64,000 nt of DNA from Saprospiraceae bacterium. GTDB taxonomy: Bacteria > Bacteroidota > Bacteroidia > Chitinophagales > Saprospiraceae. A model generated the notes under the pieces. That model was given only the letters and a program-made list of their open reading frames with translations. It was not told the DNA's origin and did no database searches. Positions 17,074-25,501 of the stretch are shown piece after piece (positions within the stretch are counted from its first letter, which is position 1; each line of letters opens with the position of its first letter). The DNA is taken from assembly GCA_019638455.1 (NCBI GenBank), contig JAHBTU010000003.1, forward strand, positions 496,001-560,000, written 5' to 3'. A program made the translations under genes and the position numbers.

Positions 17074-17895
17074 ATGAAGACAAGGCTCATCGTACTTATT
17101 GATTTTTCCCCATATTCCGAAACGCTCTTGCACCTTGCCGACGAATGGGGCAAGCTGCTGCACGCCCATCTCTTGGTGATGCATCAGGTGCCGGGGCTGG
17201 TGCCTGCGTTGGCTGACCGGGAGAGCCGGCGGCACATTATTGAGATTGAAAAGGAAAAAGCCACTGCAAGGCTTGCCGATTTGGTGCGCAGGCACGTTTC
17301 TAGCGCGCTCAACGTGACCTACCACGTCTCGGAGAAAAGCCTGCTGGTCTCGCTGTCCAAAATACTGAAGCAGCGGCATGAGGATTTGCTCTTGATGGGG
17401 CTGAAAGGCACAGGCACGTTGAAGAGAATCCTGATAGGCAGCACGGTGACAAAGGTGGTGGAATACCTCAACCATGTCACGGTGGCCGTGCCGGTCCATG
17501 TCGGCCATTTCATCCCGGAAAAGTTGATTGTGGCCGTGAACGAACAATATCCGCTCAACGAGGAGGCGTTCGGCCAAGTGGTACATTCGTTCAAGGGGCG
17601 CATCGTGCACATCGAGTTTGTCGCTGTGGTCGCACCGGAAGAGGATGCGGAGCGTTCATCGGGTTATTTGGAACACCTGTGCGCGCGTTACCAATCGGAA
17701 GCGCCTTCTTCTTTCAGGATTTTCAAAGCCGAAAGCGCCTTCAAGGAAATCAAGGCGTATTTGCAACAAGAGGATTGCAGTATGCTGGTGGTGCAGAAAG
17801 GCTCGCGTTCCTTCTCCGACCAGTTGTTCAGAAAGTTTCTCATCAATGAGCTGGTGCACGATGGCTCCATGCCGTTAATCATCATTCCGCTATGA
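17074..17895 (+). CDS. Universal stress protein (UspA family), tandem-domain
   Basis: A 273-residue protein. I place the start at the ATG at 17074 (MKTRLIVLIDFSPYSETLLH); an ATG two codons upstream is equally possible. The first UspA domain (1-140) ends in LLLMGLKGTGTLKRILIGST, the GxxG-9-G(S/T) nucleotide-loop pattern typical of ATP-binding Usp. The second domain (about 145-273) is degenerate: the loop reads VVQKGSRSFSDQLFRKFLI and lacks the glycines. The stop overlaps the next start by 4 bp (ATGA), so the antiporter is translationally coupled. The pairing suggests stress-linked regulation of ion flux. Confidence 0.88.
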   Translation: MKTRLIVLIDFSPYSETLLHLADEWGKLLHAHLLVMHQVPGLVPALADRESRRHIIEIEKEKATARLADLVRRHVSSALNVTYHVSEKSLLVSLSKILKQRHEDLLLMGLKGTGTLKRILIGSTVTKVVEYLNHVTVAVPVHVGHFIPEKLIVAVNEQYPLNEEAFGQVVHSFKGRIVHIEFVAVVAPEEDAERSSGYLEHLCARYQSEAPSSFRIFKAESAFKEIKAYLQQEDCSMLVVQKGSRSFSDQLFRKFLINELVHDGSMPLIIIPL

Positions 17896-19577
17896 GTTGG
17901 TTTTCCTCCATATCCTTGAATCCATTTTATGAATTTGCGATTATCCTGTCGTTTGCGGCCTTGTTGGGTGGCATCGGGCAGTTGTTGCGGCAACCGCTCA
18001 TCGTCATGTTCATTGCGTTGGGCGTGCTTGTTGGGCCGTCGGTGTTGGACATCGTGAAATCCAAGGACAACATTCACTTGCTGGCAGACATGGGCATTGC
18101 CGTCCTGCTGTTTATCGTGGGGCTAAAGCTCGACTTGCGCATCATTAAGTCCATCGGTAAAATCGCGTTGCTCACCGGGTTGGGGCAAGTTGTGTTCACC
18201 TCGTTGATAGGTTATTTTATCGGGATTGGTTTGGGTTTTTCCAGCCTGCACAGTTTCTACATCGCGGTGGCGCTGACTTTTTCGAGCACCATCATCATTG
18301 TCAAGTTGTTGTCCGATAAAAAGGAGATAGACTCGTTGCACGGTCAGATTGCCATCGGTTTTCTGATTGTGCAGGATATAGTGGTCATTTTGGTGATGAT
18401 AGTGCTTTCGGCCATGCGGCAGCAGGACGACACCACGCTCTTGCAGGATTTCGGGAAATCCCTTTTGTCAGGCTCTATCTTGCTGTTGGTCACACTAATA
18501 GTGATGCGGTGGGTGATTCCGAGGGTAAGTTATTTTCTGGCAAAGTCGCAGGAGTTGCTGACGTTGTTCGCCATCGCATGGTCGGTTGCGTTGGCATCGG
18601 CGGGCGATTTGATGGATTTCAGCCGGGAGGTGGGGGCGTTTTTGGCGGGGGTGAGCTTGGCTTCCTCGCAGTTCAAGGATGTCATCAGCAGCCGGTTGGT
18701 GAGTCTTCGGGATTTTTTGTTGCTCTTCTTTTTTGTCAATTTGGGAGCCAATCTCAATCTGGCCATCATCGGCAGCCAAGTTCCGGCGGCCCTTGTGTTT
18801 TCCCTGTTTGTGCTTGTGGGCAATCCGCTCATCGTGCTCATCATCATGGGCTTCATGGGCTATCGCAAAAGGACATCCTTTTTGGCGGGCTTGACCGTGG
18901 CGCAAATCAGTGAGTTCTCCTTGATTTTTGCCGGCTTGGGCTTGGCGATCGGGCATATCACCGAAGAAACGGTGGGCCTCATCACCTTGGTGGGTCTCAT
19001 CACGATTGGTCTTTCCACCTATCTCATCCTTTACTCTCACCAGATTTATGAAATCATCGCGCCGTTGCTCAGCATTTTTCAAAGAAAAAACCCCTATCGG
19101 GAAACAGATGTCAAGGCAGGTGAGCAGCCTCCCTACGACTTGGTCATTTTTGGTCTTGGCCGATTTGGCAGCAGGCTCGCGGAAATGCTGGAAGAACATC
19201 GGGAAGTGCGATACTTGGGCATTGACTTCGACCCTATCATCGTCAAGTCGTGGCAAGAGCGCGGCAAGGACATCGTCTATGGGGACATCACTGACCCGGA
19301 GATTCTGGAACAAATACCGCTCAAGCACACCAAGTGCATCGTGAGCACGGTCTCTGACAGGGAAGCCTCCGTCCACCTCTCCGAGACCTTGAAACGAAAT
19401 GGCTACGAGGGCAAAATTTATCTCACCGCGCTCAACGACAAAGACTACGAGTTGCTGAGCACTTGCGGCGCCGACGAGGTGCTGTTGCCCCACCAAATGG
19501 CGGCGACCAATTTCTACAACTCGTTCCTATCGAATTTGCTTGAAAAAGACAAGCGCCCGGAGGAAAAAAGCGCGTGA
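17892..19577 (+). CDS. CPA2 family monovalent cation:proton antiporter with C-terminal TrkA-N domain
   Basis: A 561-residue inner-membrane protein. Residues 1-385 hold about 12 transmembrane helices typical of Kef/YbaL-type exchangers, including VLVGPSVLDIVK, MGIAVLLFIVGLKLDLRIIK and FSREVGAFLAGVSLASSQF. Residues 415-540 form an NAD-binding RCK/TrkA-N domain with GLGRFGSRLAE (GxGxxG), then GIDFDP as the acidic strand end, and VYGDITDPE. It should move K+ or Na+ against H+ with nucleotide gating. It is co-transcribed with UspA. No terminator hairpin is obvious; a 31-bp inverted-repeat arm follows the stop. Confidence 0.92.
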   Translation: MSWFSSISLNPFYEFAIILSFAALLGGIGQLLRQPLIVMFIALGVLVGPSVLDIVKSKDNIHLLADMGIAVLLFIVGLKLDLRIIKSIGKIALLTGLGQVVFTSLIGYFIGIGLGFSSLHSFYIAVALTFSSTIIIVKLLSDKKEIDSLHGQIAIGFLIVQDIVVILVMIVLSAMRQQDDTTLLQDFGKSLLSGSILLLVTLIVMRWVIPRVSYFLAKSQELLTLFAIAWSVALASAGDLMDFSREVGAFLAGVSLASSQFKDVISSRLVSLRDFLLLFFFVNLGANLNLAIIGSQVPAALVFSLFVLVGNPLIVLIIMGFMGYRKRTSFLAGLTVAQISEFSLIFAGLGLAIGHITEETVGLITLVGLITIGLSTYLILYSHQIYEIIAPLLSIFQRKNPYRETDVKAGEQPPYDLVIFGLGRFGSRLAEMLEEHREVRYLGIDFDPIIVKSWQERGKDIVYGDITDPEILEQIPLKHTKCIVSTVSDREASVHLSETLKRNGYEGKIYLTALNDKDYELLSTCGADEVLLPHQMAATNFYNSFLSNLLEKDKRPEEKSA

Positions 19578-19758
19578 CGTAATTTTCGCTACAAAGGCAC
19601 GAAGGCACAAAGGTTTTATAGAATCATGCGAAATGGGGACTGAGCTTCTTTAACGTGAATTCGGGGTCAATGAAACCCATCGGTATTTGAGTTGGCACAT
19701 CACTCGCTCACCTCATGGCAATTGTTCCATAAATTATTGGGTTACGGCCCCGCGAAAC

Positions 19759-19878
19759 GAGGATGTCTCATAATGGATGTTTGTTTGACAGGATTGACAA
19801 GATTCGCGCTCTTTTTCGGGTAAAAAAACCTGTAAATCTTGTTAATCCTGTCGAAATTTAAACTTGTGAGACAGCCTC
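19759..19878 (-). mobile_element. Dispersed palindromic repeat R2, copy 2
   Basis: A 120-bp element from GAGGATGTCTCATAA to GTGAGACAGCCTC. The pairing extends into the flanks (AAAC at 19755-19758, GTTT after the end), so the element may be a few bases longer. The inner arms GACAGGATTGACAAGATT and AATCTTGTTAATCCTGTC match copies 1 and 3. Confidence 0.82.
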
Positions 19879-20009
19879 GTTTAGGGTACTTGTCCTCTAT
19901 AAAATTGATTTTCAGCGAATTAATCTCCGAATTCACGTTCTTTAATGTCTGACGTTCAAACATTTATTCAGGCAGTGATTTCATATCAAAGTCTGAATGG
20001 CACACGTTT

Positions 20010-20186
20010 TACCCAGATTAAAGAGGATTTGAACCTGCCCATTGGCAAGGCAGGGATGCCCCTGATTGATTTGCATGATTTCCAAAGGATTGCGAGCACC
20101 GTTCGTTCTAAGCCACTTTGCCAGACCCTGTACTCAGGGGCTTGCCCGGCCAATTGAAGCGGACGGGGCTGATTTGCGTTGACTAT
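20010..20186 (+). mobile_element. Dispersed repeat R1, copy E (long form)
   Basis: Runs from TACCCAGATTAAAGAGG to GCGTTGACTAT with the 21-bp insert present (CTGCCCATTGGCAAGGCAGG). Flanks: TTT on both sides if ends are set at TACCC and GACTA, too short to call a duplication. Confidence 0.78.
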
Positions 20187-20276
20187 TTCAGCATTTTGCA
20201 CCAACCCCTATCTCTCGTCAATCAATTTCTTTGGGTCTTCGTGCCTTTGTGGCGAAAATCATAAAACTGTAAAAAC

Positions 20277-21272
20277 TTAACGCGTCAACACCGCTTCTAT
20301 CTGTGCCAATTCCTCAGGGGAAAACGCGAGACGGTCGAGGCAGCGCAACGAATCCGCCAATTGTTCCGGTCGGCTGGCACCCACGAGCACAGAGGTGATG
20401 CGTGGGTCTTTCAAGAGCCATGACAAGGCCATTTGTGCGAGCGTTTGGCCGCGTTGTTGGGCGATGTGGTGGAGTGTTCGGATTTGGCGTAGGCGCTCGT
20501 CGGTGATGGCGGTTTCCTTCAAAAACCCGTGCGGCTTGGCAGCCCTCGAATCCGTCGGGATGCCGCTCAGGTATTTATCGGTGAGCAGCCCTTGCGCCAA
20601 CGGGGAAAAGGGGATGCAGCCCACGCCCTCGCGCTCCAAAATATCGAGCAAGCCACCTTCTACCCAACGCTCGAACATGGAATACTTGGGCTGATGTATA
20701 AGACAAGGCGTGCCGAGTGCCTTCAAAATACGGATAGCCTCCTCCGCCTCTTTGTTTTGATAATTGGAAATGCCCGCATAGAGCGCCTTGCCTTGCCGCA
20801 CGATGAGGTCGAGCGCCGACATGGTTTCCTCCAAGGGGGTGTCCGGGTCGGGGCGGTGGCTGTAAAAAATGTCCACATAGTCCAGTCCCATGCGTTGGAG
20901 GCTTTGGTCGAGACTGGCAATGAGGTATTTCTTGCTGCCCCATTCTCCGTAGGGGCCTTCCCACATGTGATAGCCAGCCTTCGACGAGATAATCATCTCG
21001 TCGCGGTAGCCTCTGAAATCTTGTCGCAGGATTCGGCCAAAATTTTCCTCCGCCGAGCCGGGTGGCGGGCCGTAGTTGTTGGCAAGGTCGAAATGCGTGA
21101 TGCCCGCGTCGAAGGCGAGGTGCAGGATGGCGCGGTAGTTCTCGTACACGTCCACATGGCCGAAATTGTGCCACAAGCCGAGCGAGACCGCCGGGAGTTT
21201 CAGGCCGCTGCGACCACAGCGGCGATATTGCATGGAGTCATAGCGGTGGGCAGCAGGAAGATACGGCATCAT
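20277..21272 (-). CDS. Aldo/keto reductase, L-glyceraldehyde 3-phosphate reductase type
   Basis: A 331-residue NADPH-dependent TIM-barrel oxidoreductase close to YghZ/GprA, which reduces L-glyceraldehyde 3-phosphate and methylglyoxal. The catalytic tetrad is visible: Asp and Tyr in HFDLANNYGPPPGSAEENFG (from about residue 60), Lys in IISSKAGYHMW, and His in IFYSHRPDPDTPLEET. The GPPPGSAEENFG loop and the KAGYHMWEGPYG phrase are specific to this subgroup. The C-terminal LVGASRPEQLADSL binds the 2'-phosphate of NADPH. Length is normal. The stop is next to the repeat-filled gap; lepB lies 43 bp upstream on the same strand, so the two may be co-transcribed. Confidence 0.93.
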   Translation of the reverse strand: MMPYLPAAHRYDSMQYRRCGRSGLKLPAVSLGLWHNFGHVDVYENYRAILHLAFDAGITHFDLANNYGPPPGSAEENFGRILRQDFRGYRDEMIISSKAGYHMWEGPYGEWGSKKYLIASLDQSLQRMGLDYVDIFYSHRPDPDTPLEETMSALDLIVRQGKALYAGISNYQNKEAEEAIRILKALGTPCLIHQPKYSMFERWVEGGLLDILEREGVGCIPFSPLAQGLLTDKYLSGIPTDSRAAKPHGFLKETAITDERLRQIRTLHHIAQQRGQTLAQMALSWLLKDPRITSVLVGASRPEQLADSLRCLDRLAFSPEELAQIEAVLTR

Positions 21273-21315
21273 GGTTCAGCATTTTTGCCGCGCAAGGTAG
21301 TCGTTGACGACGTTT

Positions 21316-22893
21316 TTACATCGAGCTGGCCGATTTGAAAATTCGGTTCCAGTTGATGCCTTCGCGCATATTGCCGTTTTTAGTGGAAAACCAGATGAAA
21401 AGCGGCTTGCCCACGATGTGGTCTTCTGGCACATAGCCCCAAATCCGCGAATCTTCCGAGTTGTGGCGATTGTCGCCCATCATCCAGAAATAGTCCTGCT
21501 TGAAGGTGTAGGTGTTGGCCTCTTGGCCATTGATGAAAATTTTGCCCTCGCGCACTTCCAGTTTGTTGCCCTCATAGGCGGTGATGATGCGGCGGTAGAA
21601 AGACAGGTTGTTGGTGTCCAAGGGCGTGGTCTCGCCTTTTTTCGGAATCCAGATAGGGCCGTAGTCGTCCACCGTCCAGCCGCCAGCGTGGCGGGCATCG
21701 TTGGGAAACACATAGCCCGGCTCGCGGTCTTGCGGCACGCGCTCTACCTGGATGTTGTTGCCGAGCGATTTGACTTTCTTTACTTGGTCGTCGTCGAAGA
21801 AGAAAGCGCCTTGGCTGGCCAACTGGCGGTCTTGCGGGCTGCTGAGCGACACGCCCCATTCCTCCAATTTTTTCAGGCTGATATTCTGTGGCTTCACCTG
21901 ATAAAGGAATTGGCGGTGTTTCGGGTTTTGTGCCAATTCGCCGTTGATGTAAATCTGCCCCTTGCGAATCTCGAGGCTATCGCCGGGCAGCCCGACGCAC
22001 CGCTTGATGTAATGGTCTTTTTTGTCAATGGGGTGCGTCACGATTTTCAGGCCGGGCGGCAGCAACCCACCCGTTTGCTGGCGTATCTGGTCAATGCTGT
22101 AGCTTCGTTCGGGGGTAATCACCACGCTATCGCCCGCAGGCCAGTTGAACACCACCGGCTCGTTGCGGTCTATTTTTTCCAACGCGGGAAGGCGGTAGTA
22201 AGGCAACGAGGGCTTTTCAGTGTATGATTTGCCCAAGCCAAAGGGCATCTGATTGTGCATCAGGGGGAATTGCACCACCGTCATTGGTGTGCGAATACCA
22301 TAGTGCGCTTTGCTGACAAACAAAAAATCGCCCACTTTGAGCGTGCCTTCCATTGAAGGCGTAGGAATCACATAGGCCTCGATGAGAAACATCCGAATGA
22401 ACGCCGCGGCGAACACGGCAAAAATGACCGCCTCGGCCCATTCGCGGAGCTGCGATTTGCGGAGGTACGCATAGTCGGTCTCAATCCTTTTCAGCGCCAG
22501 TTTGTCCTGCTTCTCTTGCGCGGCGTGGTGCAGTCGGTGATATTCGCGCTCGCGTTCCAAAATTGGCCCTTGATATTGGTCCTTTTTATTGGCTCCGATG
22601 AGGAAAAATGGAATTGGCGCGTAAATCACCGCCAGCGCGGCCTGCCAAAAGCTGTGCTTGCCAAACGAGCGCACCATGTCAATCACCATGCCCGCGTAAA
22701 TGAAAATGTTGACGATGGGGAAAAGCAGCCACAAGGCGTAGCGCGGCTTGCGGCCAATCATCTTGCACCATTCGACTGCCGCCAAGCCTGGCGCCAATGC
22801 CTTCCAGCCGGGGATGCCCGCCTTTTCAAACACTTTCATCATGCTCACGCCGAGCAAGATATAGAGAACAATCAGGAAAATCAAAACTGACAT
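21316..22893 (-). CDS. lepB: Signal peptidase I, Bacteroidota long form
   Basis: A 525-residue inner-membrane serine protease that removes signal peptides from exported proteins. Residues 1-105 add three or four membrane segments of a DUF5684-like region (ILLGVSMMKVFEKAGIPGW, then ALWLLFPIVNIFIYAGMV), absent from E. coli LepB. A further segment at about 152-170 precedes the catalytic S26 domain: nucleophile Ser180 in IPTPSMEGTL and general base Lys297 in HYIKRCVGLPGDS. The C-terminal conserved box is WMMGDNRHNSEDSRIWGYV. This layout is standard in Bacteroidota. The aldo/keto reductase follows after 43 bp. Confidence 0.95.
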   Translation of the reverse strand: MSVLIFLIVLYILLGVSMMKVFEKAGIPGWKALAPGLAAVEWCKMIGRKPRYALWLLFPIVNIFIYAGMVIDMVRSFGKHSFWQAALAVIYAPIPFFLIGANKKDQYQGPILEREREYHRLHHAAQEKQDKLALKRIETDYAYLRKSQLREWAEAVIFAVFAAAFIRMFLIEAYVIPTPSMEGTLKVGDFLFVSKAHYGIRTPMTVVQFPLMHNQMPFGLGKSYTEKPSLPYYRLPALEKIDRNEPVVFNWPAGDSVVITPERSYSIDQIRQQTGGLLPPGLKIVTHPIDKKDHYIKRCVGLPGDSLEIRKGQIYINGELAQNPKHRQFLYQVKPQNISLKKLEEWGVSLSSPQDRQLASQGAFFFDDDQVKKVKSLGNNIQVERVPQDREPGYVFPNDARHAGGWTVDDYGPIWIPKKGETTPLDTNNLSFYRRIITAYEGNKLEVREGKIFINGQEANTYTFKQDYFWMMGDNRHNSEDSRIWGYVPEDHIVGKPLFIWFSTKNGNMREGINWNRIFKSASSM

Positions 22894-22940
22894 AGCGAGG
22901 GAATGTGAAAAATGTAGTCAATGAGTGGGCATTCAAAAGA

Positions 22941-22988
22941 AAGCGCGGGTGAAGGTATTTTTTTCAAAAACAACTTTCACCCGCGCTT
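22941..22988 (-). terminator. Hairpin terminator after the 463-residue unknown gene
   Basis: AAGCGCGGGTGAAGGT (22941-22956) pairs with ACTTTCACCCGCGCTT (22973-22988), 15 of 16 bp. On the minus strand the stem is followed by TCTTTTG. It lies downstream of the 23093-24484 gene and upstream of lepB, separating the two transcripts. Confidence 0.65.
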
Positions 22989-23005
22989 CGACTATTTGGC
23001 TGAAA

Positions 23006-23092
23006 CCAACGAACAACAAACAACGAACAACCACCAACAAACACGAACAACAAACACGAACAACAAACAACAACCAACGAACAACAAACAAC
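23006..23092. repeat. A/C-rich simple repeat (CAACGAACAACAAA-type)
   Basis: About 87 bp built from irregular AACAACAAA and CGAACAAC units directly after the stop codon of the minus-strand gene at 23093. It has no coding sense and looks like replication-slippage DNA. Confidence 0.85.
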
Positions 23093-24484
23093 CTACCCCT
23101 CCGATGTCTTGCGCCGTTTGCGTCGCGTCTTGAACAGCTCCACCACCTCCTTGTCGTCCAAAAAGCCGAAGTCCACAAATTGGGTGGAGACAAAACGCTT
23201 CACGTCCTGATAGTCCTTGGCGCGTTTGTCGGTGAATTTTGTCAAGAGTTTTCTGATGTATTCCATCGAATGTTTTTCCACCGCTTGGTTGAACTGCTGG
23301 TTGCCGAAAATCTTCATATACACCCCGAAAATCTTGTTCAGCTCAAAGTAGTCGGCATATTCGCGCTCGGTCAGGCCATTGATGAGACGGGCAAAATAAG
23401 TCAGCACCAACTGGCGCAGGCACTCGCTTTCCACCGAAAGCCCCTTGTGTGTGTTGTAAAAATCCTGCACGGCCTCGATGGCATCGGGATGGACATAGCC
23501 AAGGCTATGGATTTTGTCGGCAATGCGGTAGTAATCGCTGATTTTGTCTTTCCAAGTTTTGTCCACGGCGGCGCTTATGCGCTCGTCATTGGCAGCGGTG
23601 ATGCCGGGCGATGTGTAGAGCGACAACAGGAACCGCAGGTAGCGCGTGTCGAATTCGGGGAAAGAGCGCCGCTCGCGTTCGAAATGGGTGGCAAAGGCCA
23701 GCCGTTCTGCCGGGTCGAGCTCGGTGTAGTTGCCATACATGGCCAACATTTCGAGATACTCCTCCGTGCCCTGAAAATGCTTGTTGTCCAAAAAACCCTT
23801 CATCTGCTCTTTGAGGCTGTCGTTCACGCCGCCCACCTCAAAGCGTTTAAGCAAAAACTGGCGCAACGCCGAGAAATTAGCCTTCATTTCACCCAAAGAA
23901 GTGGGGAAATCCGCCGAGTAGTATAGTTCGTTGCGGAACTGATTGGAATAACGGCGATAGAGGTCGGCACGCGCCTTCAAGTCGCGGTATTGGTCGCTTT
24001 TTAGTTGTTGGAGGAAGTAGCGGATGCGCTTGTTTTCCACCTGCGTCATCAAGTTGGTAATCCAAATATCGCTGCTGAGCGCAAACCCCACCGATATGCT
24101 TTGCCCGATGCGTTTTTTCAGCTGCTCGAAATGCACGCTCTGGCAAATCGCCAGTAGGATGTCCTTGAAGTGGTCGTTGGGGCGGACGTATTTATACTGG
24201 TCGTTGATTTCGCCGCGCAACACTGCGTAGCCCAGCACACGTGGCAGGTACAAGCCTTCAAAAGGCGGTTCCAACAGGTATTTTTCAAAAGTCACCAATT
24301 GCAGGGGCGCTTCTGCCGCCACTTGGTGGTGCAAGTCGGAGAGCATCGGCTCGAATTCCGTGCGCAAGGCGTTGTAGTACTCGTCCTCCTCTTCTTCGAG
24401 GTAAAGCGCCAGATTGGGGGATTCCTGAATGGCCACCGCGATTTCGTTCAGGCGGTCGTAGTATTTTTCGTCTAATGGTTGCAT
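23093..24484 (-). CDS. Conserved-looking protein of unknown function
   Basis: A 463-residue, mostly alpha-helical, acidic protein with no signal peptide and no transmembrane segment, so probably cytoplasmic. It begins MQPLDEKYYDRLNEIAVAIQ and ends in the basic tail KTRRKRRKTSEG. Codon use and base composition match its neighbours, and it uses a well-placed ATG at 24484, which supports a real gene. I recognise no domain. Phrases such as YKYVRPNDHFKDILLAICQS and FERERRSFPEFDTRYLRFLL could serve as search seeds. It lies upstream of lepB on the same strand but is separated from it by a hairpin terminator. Confidence 0.75.
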   Translation of the reverse strand: MQPLDEKYYDRLNEIAVAIQESPNLALYLEEEEDEYYNALRTEFEPMLSDLHHQVAAEAPLQLVTFEKYLLEPPFEGLYLPRVLGYAVLRGEINDQYKYVRPNDHFKDILLAICQSVHFEQLKKRIGQSISVGFALSSDIWITNLMTQVENKRIRYFLQQLKSDQYRDLKARADLYRRYSNQFRNELYYSADFPTSLGEMKANFSALRQFLLKRFEVGGVNDSLKEQMKGFLDNKHFQGTEEYLEMLAMYGNYTELDPAERLAFATHFERERRSFPEFDTRYLRFLLSLYTSPGITAANDERISAAVDKTWKDKISDYYRIADKIHSLGYVHPDAIEAVQDFYNTHKGLSVESECLRQLVLTYFARLINGLTEREYADYFELNKIFGVYMKIFGNQQFNQAVEKHSMEYIRKLLTKFTDKRAKDYQDVKRFVSTQFVDFGFLDDKEVVELFKTRRKRRKTSEG

Positions 24485-24596
24485 GACAAACGCTAAGTTG
24501 GATAATTAGAAACTAATGGGCGATGGTCGAAAGATGGGGCTACCCGCGAAACCAAACACCCGAAAATCAGCCAATTGGGGGGATATTTTGAAAAAA

Positions 24597-24640
24597 AACC
24601 CGGTAAAGCCGCACAGGACTTTACCAGGTTTTTATTTCAC
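24597..24640 (-). terminator. Bidirectional intrinsic terminator after rpsP
   Basis: AACCCGGTAAAG (24597-24608) pairs with CTTTACCAGGTT (24619-24630). T-runs follow on both strands (minus: TTTTTT after the stem; plus: TTTATTT). It lies 58 bp beyond the rpsP stop. Confidence 0.85.
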
Positions 24641-24687
24641 CATCAAAATCTGAGGGCAAACATAAGGATATGCCCGGAAGATTTTGG

Positions 24688-25314
24688 TTATGCGTCTCCA
24701 GATTTTTCTTCTTCCGAAGCAGGCGCAGCGTCCTCGACAGGCTCAGTCGCTTCGGGAACTTCCGCGACGGCCTCCACCACTGGCTCGGCTGCTGCTTCGA
24801 CAGGTGATGTCTCGACGGCTTCCACCGCCTCAGCAGCGGCCTCGACGGCTTCCGCTGCCGGTTCAGCCACCTCCTCCACGGGCGGGGCGGGCTTCGGCTT
24901 CGCTTTCGCGACGCCATCCACCGCTGCGACAAATTGGCGCTTGCCTTCGGCGCTCGCCTCGCGGCGGGCAGCGATACGGGCTTCTTTCTGGTCTATCCAA
25001 GCATTTAATTTCTCTTCTGCTTGTTCGGGGGTCAATGCACCTTTTTTCACCCCGCGGTCCAAGTGTTTTTTGAGCAAAACACCTTTGAAACGAAGAATGG
25101 AACGCACTGTATCGGTCGGCTGAGCGCCTTTCTTCAGCCAGTCGTAAGCGCGGTCGCGGTCCAATTCGATGGTGGCCGGAACCGTGAGGGGGTTGTAAGT
25201 GCCGAGTTTCTCGATGAAACGGCCATCGCGTGGGGAGCGGGCATCAGCGACTACGATGTGATAAAAAGGCGCGCCTTTGCGACCTTTGCGTTGCAGACGA
25301 AGTTTGACTGCCAT
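24688..25314 (-). CDS. rpsP: 30S ribosomal protein S16 with long C-terminal extension
   Basis: A 208-residue protein. Residues 1-85 are canonical S16 (MAVKLRLQRKGRKGAPFYHI, then RDGRFIEKLGTYNP and DWLKKGAQPTDTVRSILR). A charged segment follows to about residue 125, then an Ala/Glu/Val/Pro-rich tail to the end (AEAVEAAAEAVEAVETSP type repeats). Most bacterial S16 proteins are 80-90 residues; extended forms are common in Bacteroidota. The tail is probably disordered and its role is unknown. It is monocistronic here, without the rimM-trmD neighbours seen in E. coli. A clear promoter lies upstream and a bidirectional terminator downstream. Confidence 0.96.
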   Translation of the reverse strand: MAVKLRLQRKGRKGAPFYHIVVADARSPRDGRFIEKLGTYNPLTVPATIELDRDRAYDWLKKGAQPTDTVRSILRFKGVLLKKHLDRGVKKGALTPEQAEEKLNAWIDQKEARIAARREASAEGKRQFVAAVDGVAKAKPKPAPPVEEVAEPAAEAVEAAAEAVEAVETSPVEAAAEPVVEAVAEVPEATEPVEDAAPASEEEKSGDA

Positions 25315-25393
25315 GTTCTGAAATTTGAAAATTTAAGTGAGAAAATACTCGCCCGGTTCCTTGTCTGAAACAACGCCGGGCTTTTCGAGGGCG

Positions 25394-25426
25394 CAAATGT
25401 ACGAATGGCTTTCCTGAAAAACCAAA
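25394..25426 (-). promoter_or_regulatory. Bacteroidota-type promoter for rpsP
   Basis: On the minus strand, TTTG (25423-25426) and TACATTTG (25394-25401) are separated by 21 bp. The leader of about 75 nt contains a short GCCCGG/CCGGGC hairpin (near 25352-25381). Confidence 0.72.
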
Positions 25427-25501
25427 TGAGATTTGTTTTTGTGCGTTAAAAAGCGGCCTCGTCCGTGAAAAATTTTGCTAATCACCATAAATCGGTTCCG
25501 C

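Larger units (their letters stand above)
19582..20259. repeat. Nested inverted repeats filling a 700-bp gene-free gap
   Basis: No gene is seen between 19578 and 20276. The outermost arms, 19582-19612 and 20229-20259, are 31-bp inverted repeats with three mismatches (core GCTACAAAGGCACGAAGG). Inside is a second pair around AACGTGAATTCGG (from about 19656) and CCGAATTCACGTT (near 19928). At the centre is R2 copy 2, and R1 copy E lies to the right. The CACAAAGGCACGAAG phrase also occurs at 32884-32947 and inside 46629-46743. Confidence 0.75.

Noticed and set aside
19945..20157. 70-codon frame covering repeat R1 copy E
   Set aside because: Coding potential comes entirely from the repeat; the same peptide (LNLPxGKAGMPLIDL) appears from other copies, so it is not an independent gene.
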